A stretch of DNA of 28,754 nt from DASSTY01 sp035760645 (GTDB lineage: Bacteria; Gemmatimonadota; Gemmatimonadetes; Gemmatimonadales; GWC2-71-9). Each line of letters starts with the position of its first letter. The stretch's first letter is position 1. The stretch lies in NCBI GenBank assembly GCA_035760645.1, contig DASTSO010000153.1, positions 1 through 28,754 of the forward strand, read 5' to 3'. The translations under genes were made by a program, and so were the position numbers. The notes below the pieces were generated by a model. It did not search any database. It was not told where the DNA came from and saw only the letters and a list, made by a program, of their open reading frames with translations. Positions 16,235 to 23,499 of this stretch are shown piece by piece.

Positions 16235-16371
16235 GACCATCCTGCACTGGAGGTGGAGCCGAGGGGTGCGCTGGCCCACAGACGCCGCCCCGAAAACGGG
16301 CGTAATTAGCCCCTCCGGCACGACGCCAGCAAGTCCCGGCCGCACGCCCCGGCCCGCCGCGAGGTGAGATC
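16235..16371. promoter_or_regulatory. Divergent intergenic region between plsC-like and PerM-like genes
   Basis: Both flanking genes point away, so two promoters are expected. An AT-rich core (GTAATTA, 16302-16308) is bracketed by GGGC and GCCC, with a second small dyad CCCG-AAAA-CGGG at 16289-16300. GAGGTGA at 16361-16367 is the Shine-Dalgarno of the plus-strand gene. No confident -35/-10 pair was found. Confidence 0.4.
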
Positions 16372-17625
16372 ATGGCCGCTCCCCCCGACCGCTCCGCCGC
16401 CACCCCCGGCGCCACTTCGGACGCCTCCCCCGCCGCCGCGTCCCCCGCCGCCGCCTCGCCCGCCGCGCGGGCGCTGCCGCTCGACGACCGCGAGCCGCTG
16501 ACGCCCGACGTCGGCCCCGAGGCGCTCGAGACGCCGCCCGAGGCGCCCGACCTGGGCAAGCTGGCGCGCGTGCTGAGCGAGGGATCCGACATCCGCACCA
16601 TCGCGCTCGTCGGGCTGCTGGTGCTCGCGATCGTCTACACGCTCTACTTCGCCGCCGGGCTGCTGGTGCCGATCGTCGTGGCGATCATGTTCGACTTCCT
16701 GCTGAGCCCGGCGGTGCGCTGGCTGCGGAAGTTCCGGCTCCCCGATCCCGTCGGCGGCGCCGTCGTGGTCGTGGGCCTGCTGGCCGTGCTCGTCGTCGCG
16801 GGCTGGCAGCTCGCCACCCCCGCCGCGGAGTGGATCCGGCGCGGCCCCGAGAGCGTCGCCCAGGTGCGCCACAAGCTCGAGGCGCTCCGCAAGCCGGTGG
16901 AGAAGGTGACCACGGCGGCGGCGCAGGTGGACAGCGTCACCCAGGTGACGAACGGCGCGAAGGGGACGCCCGCGGTGCAGATCGCCGGGCCCAGTTTCTC
17001 GCAGCAGGTCTTCGGCGGCTCGATGACGTTCCTGGGCCAGCTCACGACGGTCGTCTTCCTCACCTACTTCCTCCTCGCCGCCGGCGACCTCTTCCTGACG
17101 AAGGTGATCCGGATGCTGCCGCTCTTCGGCGACAAGCGGCGCGCCGTGGAGATCGCGCGCGAGACCGAGGCGCAGATCTCGGTCTTCATCATCACGTCCA
17201 CCCTGATCGGCCTCGGCGTCGGCGCCGCGACGGCGCTCGCCGCCTGGGCGGTGGGGCTGCCGAGCCCGGTGCTGTGGGGTCTCGTCGCCTACGTGCTGAA
17301 CTACATCCCCTACATCGGCAACCTCGTCACGATGGTGCTGCTCGCCCTGGCCGGGCTCCTCACCTTCGAGACGGTCGGCCGCGCGCTCCTCGTGCCGGCG
17401 ATCTTCTTCGGGATCAACGTCGTCGAGGGCAACTTCGTCACGCCGCTCCTGATGAGCCGCCGCCTGCAGCTCAACACGGTGGCGGTGTTCGTGGGGCTCC
17501 TCTTCTGGTGGTTCGTCTGGGGGATCGCGGGCGCGATCCTCGCCGTGCCGATCCTCGCCGTGGTCAAGATCGTCTGCGACCGGTTCGAGACGCTGGCGCC
17601 GGTGGGGGAGTTTCTGGGGGAGTAG
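16372..17625 (+). CDS. AI-2E/PerM family transporter (UPF0118)
   Basis: 417 residues. The first 65 are Ala/Pro-rich and probably disordered. Then come helices at about 75-105 and 122-145, an amphipathic periplasmic segment (about 150-215), and the C-terminal bundle with PSPVLWGLVAYVLNYIPYIG and EGNFVTPLLMSRRLQLN, diagnostic for the AI-2E transporter family. Members have been linked to autoinducer-2 export, Na+/H+ exchange and permease roles, so the substrate is unknown. The start is set by a strong Shine-Dalgarno. The stop is directly followed by the GGCGGAACGG repeat. Confidence 0.93.
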   Translation: MAAPPDRSAATPGATSDASPAAASPAAASPAARALPLDDREPLTPDVGPEALETPPEAPDLGKLARVLSEGSDIRTIALVGLLVLAIVYTLYFAAGLLVPIVVAIMFDFLLSPAVRWLRKFRLPDPVGGAVVVVGLLAVLVVAGWQLATPAAEWIRRGPESVAQVRHKLEALRKPVEKVTTAAAQVDSVTQVTNGAKGTPAVQIAGPSFSQQVFGGSMTFLGQLTTVVFLTYFLLAAGDLFLTKVIRMLPLFGDKRRAVEIARETEAQISVFIITSTLIGLGVGAATALAAWAVGLPSPVLWGLVAYVLNYIPYIGNLVTMVLLALAGLLTFETVGRALLVPAIFFGINVVEGNFVTPLLMSRRLQLNTVAVFVGLLFWWFVWGIAGAILAVPILAVVKIVCDRFETLAPVGEFLGE

Positions 17626-17667
17626 GGCGGAATGGCGGAACGGCGGAAGGGCGGAACGGCGGGAGGG
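17626..17667 (+). repeat. Degenerate GGCGGAACGG tandem repeat
   Basis: About five imperfect 8-9 base units (GGCGGAAT, GGCGGAAC, GGCGGAAGG, GCGGAAC, GGCGGGAGGG) begin at the base after the transporter stop and end in a GGAGGG that serves as the Shine-Dalgarno for the next gene. Related to the repeat inside the ABC ATPase gene. Confidence 0.7.
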
Positions 17668-17674
17668 TGGACGC

Positions 17675-18142
17675 GTGGAGCGATTGAGCGACGGGGAGCG
17701 GCGGACGCTGGGCGCGTTGGAGGGGTGGGCCGATCTCGCGCGCGTGCGGGTGCATCGCGGGACGGGGGGCGTGCTCGCGCGATGCGTGCGCGCGGGGGTG
17801 CTCGCGGCCAGCGGCGGGCGGGCCGTCACGCTCGGCAATCACGTCTTCCTCCCCGCACGCGCCGCGCGCGACCGCGCGGTGCTCGCGCACGAGGTGACGC
17901 ACTGCGGGCAGTTCCAGCGCTGGGGCGCGGCGCGCTACTTCGCCCGCGGCGCGCTCGTGCAGGCGCGCGACCTCGTGCATCGTCTCACCGGGCGCGGCGC
18001 GAGTCCCTACGCCTACGCGCTCGACGGCCGGCCGTTCGAGGCCTACGGGATGGAGCAGCAGGGCCAGCTCGTCGAGGACGCCTTTCGCGGCGACGCGCTG
18101 GCGCGGGCGGTGGCGCCGGGTGGAGCCGAACCGATGGCGTGA
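17675..18142 (+). CDS. Small HExxH protein resembling DUF4157-type metallopeptidases
   Basis: 155 residues, GTG start with GGAGGG 7 bases upstream. LAHEVTHCGQFQRWG holds His72, Glu73 and His76; preceding it, GGRAVTLGNHVFLP resembles the strand before the catalytic helix in DUF4157 proteins. Glu122 in RPFEAYGMEQQG is a possible third zinc ligand. No signal peptide is seen. DUF4157 proteases often occur with contractile injection systems or toxins, but no such genes are nearby. The stand-alone size is small. Activity and target are unknown. Confidence 0.65.
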   Translation: MERLSDGERRTLGALEGWADLARVRVHRGTGGVLARCVRAGVLAASGGRAVTLGNHVFLPARAARDRAVLAHEVTHCGQFQRWGAARYFARGALVQARDLVHRLTGRGASPYAYALDGRPFEAYGMEQQGQLVEDAFRGDALARAVAPGGAEPMA

Positions 18143-18150
18143 ATACCTGG

Positions 18151-18192
18151 CCCCCGGGCAGTCATTGCGCGCCCCCGCAATGACTGTGGGGG
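18151..18192. terminator. Perfect 11-bp palindrome between convergent genes, probable bidirectional terminator
   Basis: CAGTCATTGCG (18159-18169) and CGCAATGACTG (18176-18186) are exact inverse complements around a 6-base loop; CCCCC (18151-18155) and GGGGG (18188-18192) can extend the stem past a small internal loop. It lies 8 bases after one stop codon and a few bases before the convergent VOC stop. No U-tract is visible on either side, so intrinsic termination is inferred from position and stem strength. Confidence 0.6.
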
Positions 18193-18198
18193 AGCGGC

Positions 18199-18573
18199 TT
18201 ACCCCTGCGCCTCCTCCGGCGTCCGATCTTCCCACAGCGCGAAGACGTTCCCCTCCGGATCGGCGATCATCGCCATGATCCCCCACGACTGCTGCGTCGG
18301 CTCGTTGAGGAAGCGCACGCCCTGCTCGTGCAGGCGGCCGCAGAAGTCGAGCAGGTCCTCGACGTGGAAGGTGATCCCCGTGTGGCGGCCGACGAGCGCC
18401 TTGGCGTCGGGGTGCATCGCCGGGTGCACGCCGAGGTGCGTGTCGCCGTCGAGGAACTCGGCGCCGAACGAGCCCTGCTTGGTGAGGGTGAGGCCGAGCG
18501 TGTCGCGGTAGAAGGGAATCGCGCGCTCGATGTCGTTGACGAAGACGGCGACGCTGTGCAGGGCGGTGATCAT
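18199..18573 (-). CDS. VOC (glyoxalase/bleomycin-resistance fold) family protein
   Basis: 124 residues, one VOC module pair. The N-terminal block (LHSVAVFVNDIERAIPFYRD) and the C-terminal block with GITFHVEDL and IADPEGNVFALWED are typical. His6, His70 and Glu115 sit at the usual metal-ligand positions. The family includes lactoylglutathione lyases, dioxygenases and antibiotic-binding proteins; the sequence does not decide among them. It follows pepE with a 4-base gap, so the two are probably co-transcribed. Confidence 0.9.
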   Translation of the reverse strand: MITALHSVAVFVNDIERAIPFYRDTLGLTLTKQGSFGAEFLDGDTHLGVHPAMHPDAKALVGRHTGITFHVEDLLDFCGRLHEQGVRFLNEPTQQSWGIMAMIADPEGNVFALWEDRTPEEAQG

Positions 18574-18577
18574 GGAC

Positions 18578-19294
18578 TCAGGCGTGTGCGGGCAGGATCA
18601 GGTCGTCGAGCACGGCGCCCGGGGCGAGCTCGCGCGGGGCCGCGTCGTGGGTGAAGAGCGTCAGCGGGTGCGTGCCGACGAGGGTGAGGTGCGTCCCCTC
18701 GAGCCGCAGGCCGCTCCCCTCGCGCAGCCCCAGCACCGTGACGTCGGGGTTGAGCGCGAGGAACTCGGCGAGCCGCTCCTGGCGGGTCTCGCCGCCGTGG
18801 TTCGGGAGCACGGCCTCGGTGTAGTGGGCGTTGAGCTGGAACGGCACCAGCCCGAGCGCGCGGAACGACGGCGGCTCGACGATCGGCATGTCGTTCGTGG
18901 TGCGGATCGTGGGGCACGCCACCACCGCGCCCGCGCTCCAGCCGACGTAGGGCATCCCGCCGCGCACCCGCGCGCCGATCGCCTCGAGCAGGCCCGTGCG
19001 GTGCAGCTCGGCGACGAGCTGGAAGGTGTTGCCGCCGCCCACGAGCACGGCCTCGCACTCGGCGAGCACGCCGGCGCCGCCGGCCCCGACCACCGGCACC
19101 ACCTCGAGCCCCAGCGGCGCGAGCGCCTCCTGGACGCGGAAGGTGTAGGCGTCCCAGCCGAGCCGCACGCCGGCGAACGGGACGAAGGCCACCCGGCGCA
19201 CCCCGGTGGCGAGAAAGCCCGCGATCAGGTCGCGCGGCCAGGCGAGATAGGGCTCGCCCGGCAGGGTCGAGTTGCTGAGAAGGAGGAGACGCAT
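18578..19294 (-). CDS. pepE: Dipeptidase E (peptidase S51, Asp-X dipeptidase)
   Basis: 238 residues from ATG 19294, with GGAG about 7 bases upstream. VGWSAGA places the nucleophile at Ser120; His157 (NAHYTE) and Glu192 complete the triad, the same numbers as I recall for enterobacterial PepE. VLVGGGNTF is the conserved glycine turn before the nucleophile elbow. The enzyme hydrolyses dipeptides with N-terminal aspartate in the cytoplasm. A longer frame extends upstream to 19408, but its added residues are Arg/Pro-rich and look untranslated. First gene of a two-gene unit with the VOC protein. Confidence 0.94.
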   Translation of the reverse strand: MRLLLLSNSTLPGEPYLAWPRDLIAGFLATGVRRVAFVPFAGVRLGWDAYTFRVQEALAPLGLEVVPVVGAGGAGVLAECEAVLVGGGNTFQLVAELHRTGLLEAIGARVRGGMPYVGWSAGAVVACPTIRTTNDMPIVEPPSFRALGLVPFQLNAHYTEAVLPNHGGETRQERLAEFLALNPDVTVLGLREGSGLRLEGTHLTLVGTHPLTLFTHDAAPRELAPGAVLDDLILPAHA

Positions 19295-19661
19295 CGGCTG
19301 CTCCGCTGAGGCCGGTCCGGAGCTAAAGGTAATGGGGGCCGGGCGGGCGGGCAGGAACCGGCGGCGCCGCAATCCGCCAGACCGGCGACGGGCTGCGACG
19401 GCCGCCATGCCCCGCCGCCGCCGGCGTCACCGGCCCCGCTGCCTAAGAAATGACGGGGGACTGCCGAGTATTGCACGTGATAACTCGCGTCCCGATTGCT
19501 GCTTCATCGTTTCTTCCACAAGTATGTGTAAAACACGTACACAACGCGCGCGGGCGTGGTGTGTGATTTGCGGGGCGCAGCTGGCGGACCGGGGTCCGCT
19601 TCGCGATGGCGCGCAGGGGGTTCGACGCGTCCGCCGCAACACCTAGCCTGGAGTCTCGACG
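19295..19661. promoter_or_regulatory. 367-bp divergent intergenic region with an AT-rich island and dyad
   Basis: No gene was found here. The pepE side has ATTACCTTTAG on the minus strand (19333-19323), 28 bases from its ATG. From 19440 to 19545 the GC content falls to about 53% against about 74% around it. Inside lies the dyad GTATGTGT-AAA-ACACGTAC (19522-19540, one mismatch) and a CACGTG at 19474-19479. Another small dyad, CGGACC-GG-GGTCCG, lies near 19587-19600. This suggests a promoter and operator for the lipoprotein gene with a leader of about 120 bases or more. No convincing -35/-10 pair was found. Confidence 0.5.
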
Positions 19662-20261
19662 ATGCTCCGCCGCTCCGCCGCATTCGCCGCCTCCCTTCTG
19701 GCCGGGGCGGTTCTCGCCCTCGGCAGCTGTTCCTCCGACACCCCGGTGCCGCTCGAGAGCGCGCCCGCCGCGGCGACCTCGCCGGCGGCGCCGGCGAGCC
19801 CCGACCTCGGGCTGGTCGGCACCCTCACGGGGACCGTGACGGGGACCGTGACGGGGACCGTGAACACCGCGACGGGCACCCTCCGCTTCCTGACCTGCTC
19901 GCTGCTGCCGCAGCAGGCGAGCGCGCGCATCGGTCCGCAGGGCGGCACGCTGGTCCTCGGCCAGCACTCGCTCACCGTGCCGGCCGGGGCGCTGAGCTCG
20001 ACGGTCCAGATCACGGCCAGGCAGAACGCGCTGAGCACCGTCGCCCTCGAGTTCGAGCCCGCGGGGCTCCGCTTCGCCGTGCCGGCGACGCTCTCGGTCG
20101 ACTACAGCCGCTGCTTCTCGCCCCTCGGCGCCGCCAAGCAGGTCGTCTACGTGGACGACGCCTGGCAGGTGCTCGAGGTGCTGCCCACCCGCGACGACCG
20201 GGCCGCCACGCAGGTCGTGGCCCCGATCACGCACTTCTCGAAGTACGCGGTCGCGTACTGA
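19662..20261 (+). CDS. Lipoprotein with a ZU5-like beta domain
   Basis: 199 residues. The signal peptide ends in LALGSC (Cys23 lipobox). A Pro/Ala/Ser linker leads to the repeat TGTVTGTVTGTV. From about 85 a beta domain begins with IGPQGGTLVLGQHSLTVPAG and continues through LEFEPAGLRFAVPATLSVDY to a terminal THFSKYAVAY; this pattern resembles ZU5-type domains common in exported bacterial proteins. Cys80 and Cys148 could form a disulfide. TGGAG about 10 bases before the ATG supports the start. The next gene starts 32 bases on. Function unknown; fold assignment moderate. Confidence 0.8.
   Translation: MLRRSAAFAASLLAGAVLALGSCSSDTPVPLESAPAAATSPAAPASPDLGLVGTLTGTVTGTVTGTVNTATGTLRFLTCSLLPQQASARIGPQGGTLVLGQHSLTVPAGALSSTVQITARQNALSTVALEFEPAGLRFAVPATLSVDYSRCFSPLGAAKQVVYVDDAWQVLEVLPTRDDRAATQVVAPITHFSKYAVAY
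19827..19862 (+). repeat. Three perfect 12-bp repeats encoding Thr-Gly-Thr-Val
   Basis: ACGGGGACCGTG occurs three times head to tail at 19827-19838, 19839-19850 and 19851-19862 within the lipoprotein gene, in frame. Perfect identity suggests recent expansion by slippage. It sits between the lipid anchor linker and the beta domain. Confidence 0.85.
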
Positions 20262-20293
20262 CGCACGACGCACCACCGCGCACCGCACCGCTC

Positions 20294-21892
20294 ATGACCG
20301 ACACCGCCACGCGCCTGCCCCGCCACTCCGGCACGGTCCCCGTGGCGGACGTGCTCGAGGAGGCGCGCGCGCACGAGCGGGCCGGCCGGCTCGGCGACGC
20401 GATCGCCGGCTACGCGCACGCCATCGTCCTCGGCGAGGAGACGGGTGACGCGGCGCTCCTCGCCGAGGCGCTGCGCCGCCTCGGCGTCGTGCGGCACCTG
20501 CGCGGCGAAGGGGACGAGGCGCGCGCGCTCTGCCGCCGCAGCCACGAGGTCGCCGTCGCGGCCCGCCTGGCGGTGCCCGCGGCCGAGGCGCTGAACACCC
20601 TGGCCGGCTTCGACCTCGAGCGCGGCGAGTACGACCGCGCGCGCGAGGGCTTCGGCCGCGCCCTCGCGCTCGGCGGAGCGAGCGCCGCGCTGCGCGGCCG
20701 CATCGAGCAGAACCTCGGCATTCTCGCGAACATCCGCGGCGACCTCGCCGGGGCGCTCGCCCACTACGAGCGCTCGCTCGGCGCCTTCCGCTCGGCCGAG
20801 GACGAGCGCGGCTGCGCCATCGCCTACCACAACCTCGGCATGATCAGCGCCGACCGCCGGCTCTGGGACGACGCCGACCGCTACTTCGGCGCCGCGCTGG
20901 CCGTGGCCGACGGGCTCGGTGACGTCCACCTGCGCGGGCTCTGCCTGCTCAACCACACCGAGGTGCACCTCGCCCGGCGCGAGCTCGAGCAGGCGCGGCG
21001 CAACGCCGAGGCCGCGCTGGCGATCTTCGGCGAGCTCGGCGACCTCGCCGGCAAGGCCGCCGCCTACCGCTTCCTCGGCGTCTACTACCACGCGATCGGC
21101 GGCGCGGCGCTCGCCGAGGCCCGGCTGCGCGACGCGATCCGCTACGCCGCCACGAGCGGCGCGCCGCTCGAGGAGGCGGAGGCGAGCCGCGAGCTGGCGC
21201 GGGTCTGCCAGGAGCTCGGGCGCAACCAGGAGGCGCTGCATCTTCTCAGCGTCGCCCACCGGCTCTTCCGCCGCCTCGACGCGCGCCGCGACGCGGTGGA
21301 CGTCGGCGCCAAGATCGCCGAGCTCGAGGAGACCTACCTCGGCGTCGTCCGCACCTGGGGCCAGTCGATCGAGTCGGCCGACAGCTACACCTTCGGCCAC
21401 TGCGAGCGCGTCGCCGAGTACGCCGTGACGGTGGCGCGCGCCCTCGGCCTCGACCAGCGCCAGCAGCAGACCGTCCGCCTCGGCGCCTACCTGCACGACA
21501 TCGGCAAGGTGCGGGTGCCGCACGAGGTGCTCAACAAGCCCGGCCGGCTCACCCCGGAGGAGTTCGACCTCGTCAAGCAGCACCCGGTATGGGGCGTCGA
21601 GATGCTCGCCACGGTCGAGTTCCCCTGGGACCTCAAGCCGATCATCCGCTGGCACCACGAGCGCTGGGACGGCACCGGCTATCCCGACCGGCTCGCCGGC
21701 GAGGAGATCCCCGTCAACGCGCAGATCATCTGCATCGTGGACGTCTTCGACGCGCTCACCACGACGCGCAGCTACAAGCCCGCGCTCGCCGGCGGCGCGG
21801 CCGTCGCCCAGATGCGCGCGTCGCGCAGCTGGTGGCGCGCGGACGTGTACGACGCGTTCATGGGGACGATCGGGCAGACGCTGGCGGCCTAG
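20294..21892 (+). CDS. TPR-repeat protein with C-terminal HD-GYP domain
   Basis: 532 residues from ATG 20294; no signal peptide, so cytoplasmic. Residues about 15-345 are TPR-like helix pairs (for example AYHNLGMISADRRLWDDADR). The HD-GYP domain (about 355-520) is complete by motif: His in FGHCERV, His401-Asp402 in YLHDIGK, His in KQHPVWG, HHERWDGTGYP from His454, and Asp in IVDVFDALTT. Such domains hydrolyse cyclic-di-GMP, so this is a probable phosphodiesterase controlled through TPR partner binding. No receiver or membrane sensor is attached. No strong Shine-Dalgarno is seen; the preceding gene ends 32 bases upstream. Confidence 0.9.
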   Translation: MTDTATRLPRHSGTVPVADVLEEARAHERAGRLGDAIAGYAHAIVLGEETGDAALLAEALRRLGVVRHLRGEGDEARALCRRSHEVAVAARLAVPAAEALNTLAGFDLERGEYDRAREGFGRALALGGASAALRGRIEQNLGILANIRGDLAGALAHYERSLGAFRSAEDERGCAIAYHNLGMISADRRLWDDADRYFGAALAVADGLGDVHLRGLCLLNHTEVHLARRELEQARRNAEAALAIFGELGDLAGKAAAYRFLGVYYHAIGGAALAEARLRDAIRYAATSGAPLEEAEASRELARVCQELGRNQEALHLLSVAHRLFRRLDARRDAVDVGAKIAELEETYLGVVRTWGQSIESADSYTFGHCERVAEYAVTVARALGLDQRQQQTVRLGAYLHDIGKVRVPHEVLNKPGRLTPEEFDLVKQHPVWGVEMLATVEFPWDLKPIIRWHHERWDGTGYPDRLAGEEIPVNAQIICIVDVFDALTTTRSYKPALAGGAAVAQMRASRSWWRADVYDAFMGTIGQTLAA

Positions 21893-21930
21893 GCGCCGGC
21901 GGCGTAGGCGTCGGGCGCCGTCCGTTTCTT

Positions 21931-21979
21931 CTGGAGGGCCCCGCCGGCTGGCGGGGACGCGGCGACCGCTTCCCTCCAG
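21931..21979 (+). promoter_or_regulatory. Stacked hairpin in the leader of the barrel gene, touching its Shine-Dalgarno
   Basis: CTGGAGGG (21931-21938) pairs perfectly with CCCTCCAG (21972-21979); nested directly inside, CCCCGCC (21939-21945) pairs with GGCGGGG (21950-21956) around a GGCT loop, leaving a 15-base bulge. The Shine-Dalgarno AGGAGG (21978-21983) begins in the outer stem. It may end transcription of the upstream gene, restrict translation of the downstream one, or both. Confidence 0.55.
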
Positions 21980-21989
21980 GAGGACACGC

Positions 21990-23387
21990 ATGCCCACTCC
22001 GCTTCGGCGGCTCCGCCCGGCGGGAGCCCGGACCCTCGTCCTGCTCCTCGCGCTGTGCCTCACGGGCTGGGGTCCGGTCCCGCTCGCGGCGCAGAGTCCG
22101 GCGCCCGCCAACCAGGGCCTCCTCGGCCAGCTCTCCCAGCTCTTCATCTTCGGCGAGGGTGCGGACCCGCTCTTCCTCGGCGGCTCGGGCGATCCGAACA
22201 ACCCGATCAACATCCAGGTCCACGGCGCGCACTTCATCCCCGCCGCCGTGGCGGGCAACGCGTCGCTCATCTCCTTCCTCGGCAACTCCATCTCGAGCAG
22301 CGTCTCGGAGGTGCCGGTGAGCGCGGCGAGCGGAAGCTCGACCTTCCGCTTCGAGGGCGGCACGCCGGTGCGCACCTCGACCTCCGCGGGGCCGATCCTC
22401 GCCGAGCGGGCGCAGACCCTGGGCCGCGGCCGCGTGGTCGTCGCCGCGGGCCGCACGCAGGTGAACTTCACGACGCTGCGCGGCGTGCCGCTCGAGGACA
22501 TCCGGCTCACCTTCACGCACCAGAACGTGAACTTCCCCGGCTGCGACTCGGTCGCGGGCGGCGACTGCGCGCTCCTCGGCGTGCCGCTGGTGGAGAACGA
22601 GACGATCGACCTCGCCCTCGACCTGCACGTGGACCTCTCGCTCACCACCTTCCTGCTCGCCTACGGGCTCACCGACCGGGTGGACGTCGCGGTGGTGGTG
22701 CCGATCGCGCACACCGCGCTGCGGGGGGCGAGCCTCGCCCAGATCCAGCCCTTCGGCGCCGGGCCCGCCGTGCACTTCTTCGCCGGCACGCCCCAGAACC
22801 CGGTGCTCACCGCCAACCGCGCGGTGGACGCCAGCGCCACGGGCCTCGGCGACGTCGCCGCACGGGTCAAGATCAACCTGCGCGACGCCACCCCGGTCGC
22901 GCTGGGCCTGCTCCTCGAGGGCCGCTTCCCCACGGGGAGCGAACAGGACCTCCTCGGCTCGGGCGGCTTCGTCGGCCGCGGGCTCGCGATCCTCTCCGCC
23001 CGCTTCGGCGACTTCTCGCCGCACGCCAACCTGGGCTATCTCTACCGCGGGAAGTTCCGCGACAGCGACGCCTTCCTCGCCACCGCCGGCTTCGACCACC
23101 TGCTCGCCCCGTGGGCCACCCTCGCCGCCGACCTCATCAGCGCCTTCCAGGTCGGCACCAGCCATCTCACCGTCCCCGGCGACGTCGTCATCCAGGCGCC
23201 CTTCCGCCGTACCGTGCACACCTCCGACATCCCCAACGCGCGCGACGACCTCGTCGACGCCTCCCTCGGCCTCAAGCTCACGACGCCGCAGGGGATCACG
23301 ATCGTCACCAACGGCGCCTGGCCGCTCAACCGCGGCGGCCTGCGGCCGAACGTGGCGTGGAACGTGGGGGTGGAATACAACTTTTGA
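21990..23387 (+). CDS. Outer-membrane beta-barrel/transporter-like secreted protein
   Basis: 465 residues. The signal peptide (about 1-36, ending PLAAQS) is followed by a 100-residue Ser/Gly/Asn-rich region, then strands alternating polar and hydrophobic residues (for example VVVAAGRTQVNF, LAYGLTDRVDVAVVVPI, ALGLLLEGRFPTGSEQ). The protein ends in VEYNF; a terminal Phe after alternating residues is the usual barrel-assembly signal. The second half resembles porin-like proteins of the phenol/toluene-transport group. Two cysteines (PGCDS and GGDCA) probably pair in a loop. Start set by AGGAGG 6 bases upstream. Its TGA abuts the GGGGCTA array. Substrate unknown. Confidence 0.8.
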   Translation: MPTPLRRLRPAGARTLVLLLALCLTGWGPVPLAAQSPAPANQGLLGQLSQLFIFGEGADPLFLGGSGDPNNPINIQVHGAHFIPAAVAGNASLISFLGNSISSSVSEVPVSAASGSSTFRFEGGTPVRTSTSAGPILAERAQTLGRGRVVVAAGRTQVNFTTLRGVPLEDIRLTFTHQNVNFPGCDSVAGGDCALLGVPLVENETIDLALDLHVDLSLTTFLLAYGLTDRVDVAVVVPIAHTALRGASLAQIQPFGAGPAVHFFAGTPQNPVLTANRAVDASATGLGDVAARVKINLRDATPVALGLLLEGRFPTGSEQDLLGSGGFVGRGLAILSARFGDFSPHANLGYLYRGKFRDSDAFLATAGFDHLLAPWATLAADLISAFQVGTSHLTVPGDVVIQAPFRRTVHTSDIPNARDDLVDASLGLKLTTPQGITIVTNGAWPLNRGGLRPNVAWNVGVEYNF

Positions 23388-23422
23388 GGGGCTAGGGGCT
23401 AGGGGCTAGGGGCTAGGGGCTA
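23388..23422 (+). repeat. Left array: five perfect copies of GGGGCTA
   Basis: Copies at 23388, 23395, 23402, 23409 and 23416, followed by a partial GGGC. The array starts on the base after the TGA of the barrel gene. Each junction makes the palindrome CTAG, giving TAG stops on both strands every 7 bases, hence in all six frames. Confidence 0.95.
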
Positions 23423-23499
23423 GGGCGTGATGCGGCGTTTCGGGGTGGAGCGCAGGAGAATGGGTGTGCATCGAGTGGGGCTCACCGCAGTTTCTCTCG

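Noticed and set aside
15413..16345. Longer PlsC-like start at 16345
   Set aside because: The extra residues precede the membrane helix without family support; 16234 has AGGA at a suitable distance.
17632..18183. Plus-strand frame of 183 codons overlapping the HEVTH gene
   Set aside because: It begins inside the GGCGGAACGG repeat and yields an Arg/Ala-rich product; the other frame has the zinc motif and a proper Shine-Dalgarno.
18578..19408. Longer PepE start at 19408
   Set aside because: The added 38 residues are Arg/Pro-rich; starting at 19294 gives the standard length with Ser120, His157 and Glu192 and a Shine-Dalgarno.
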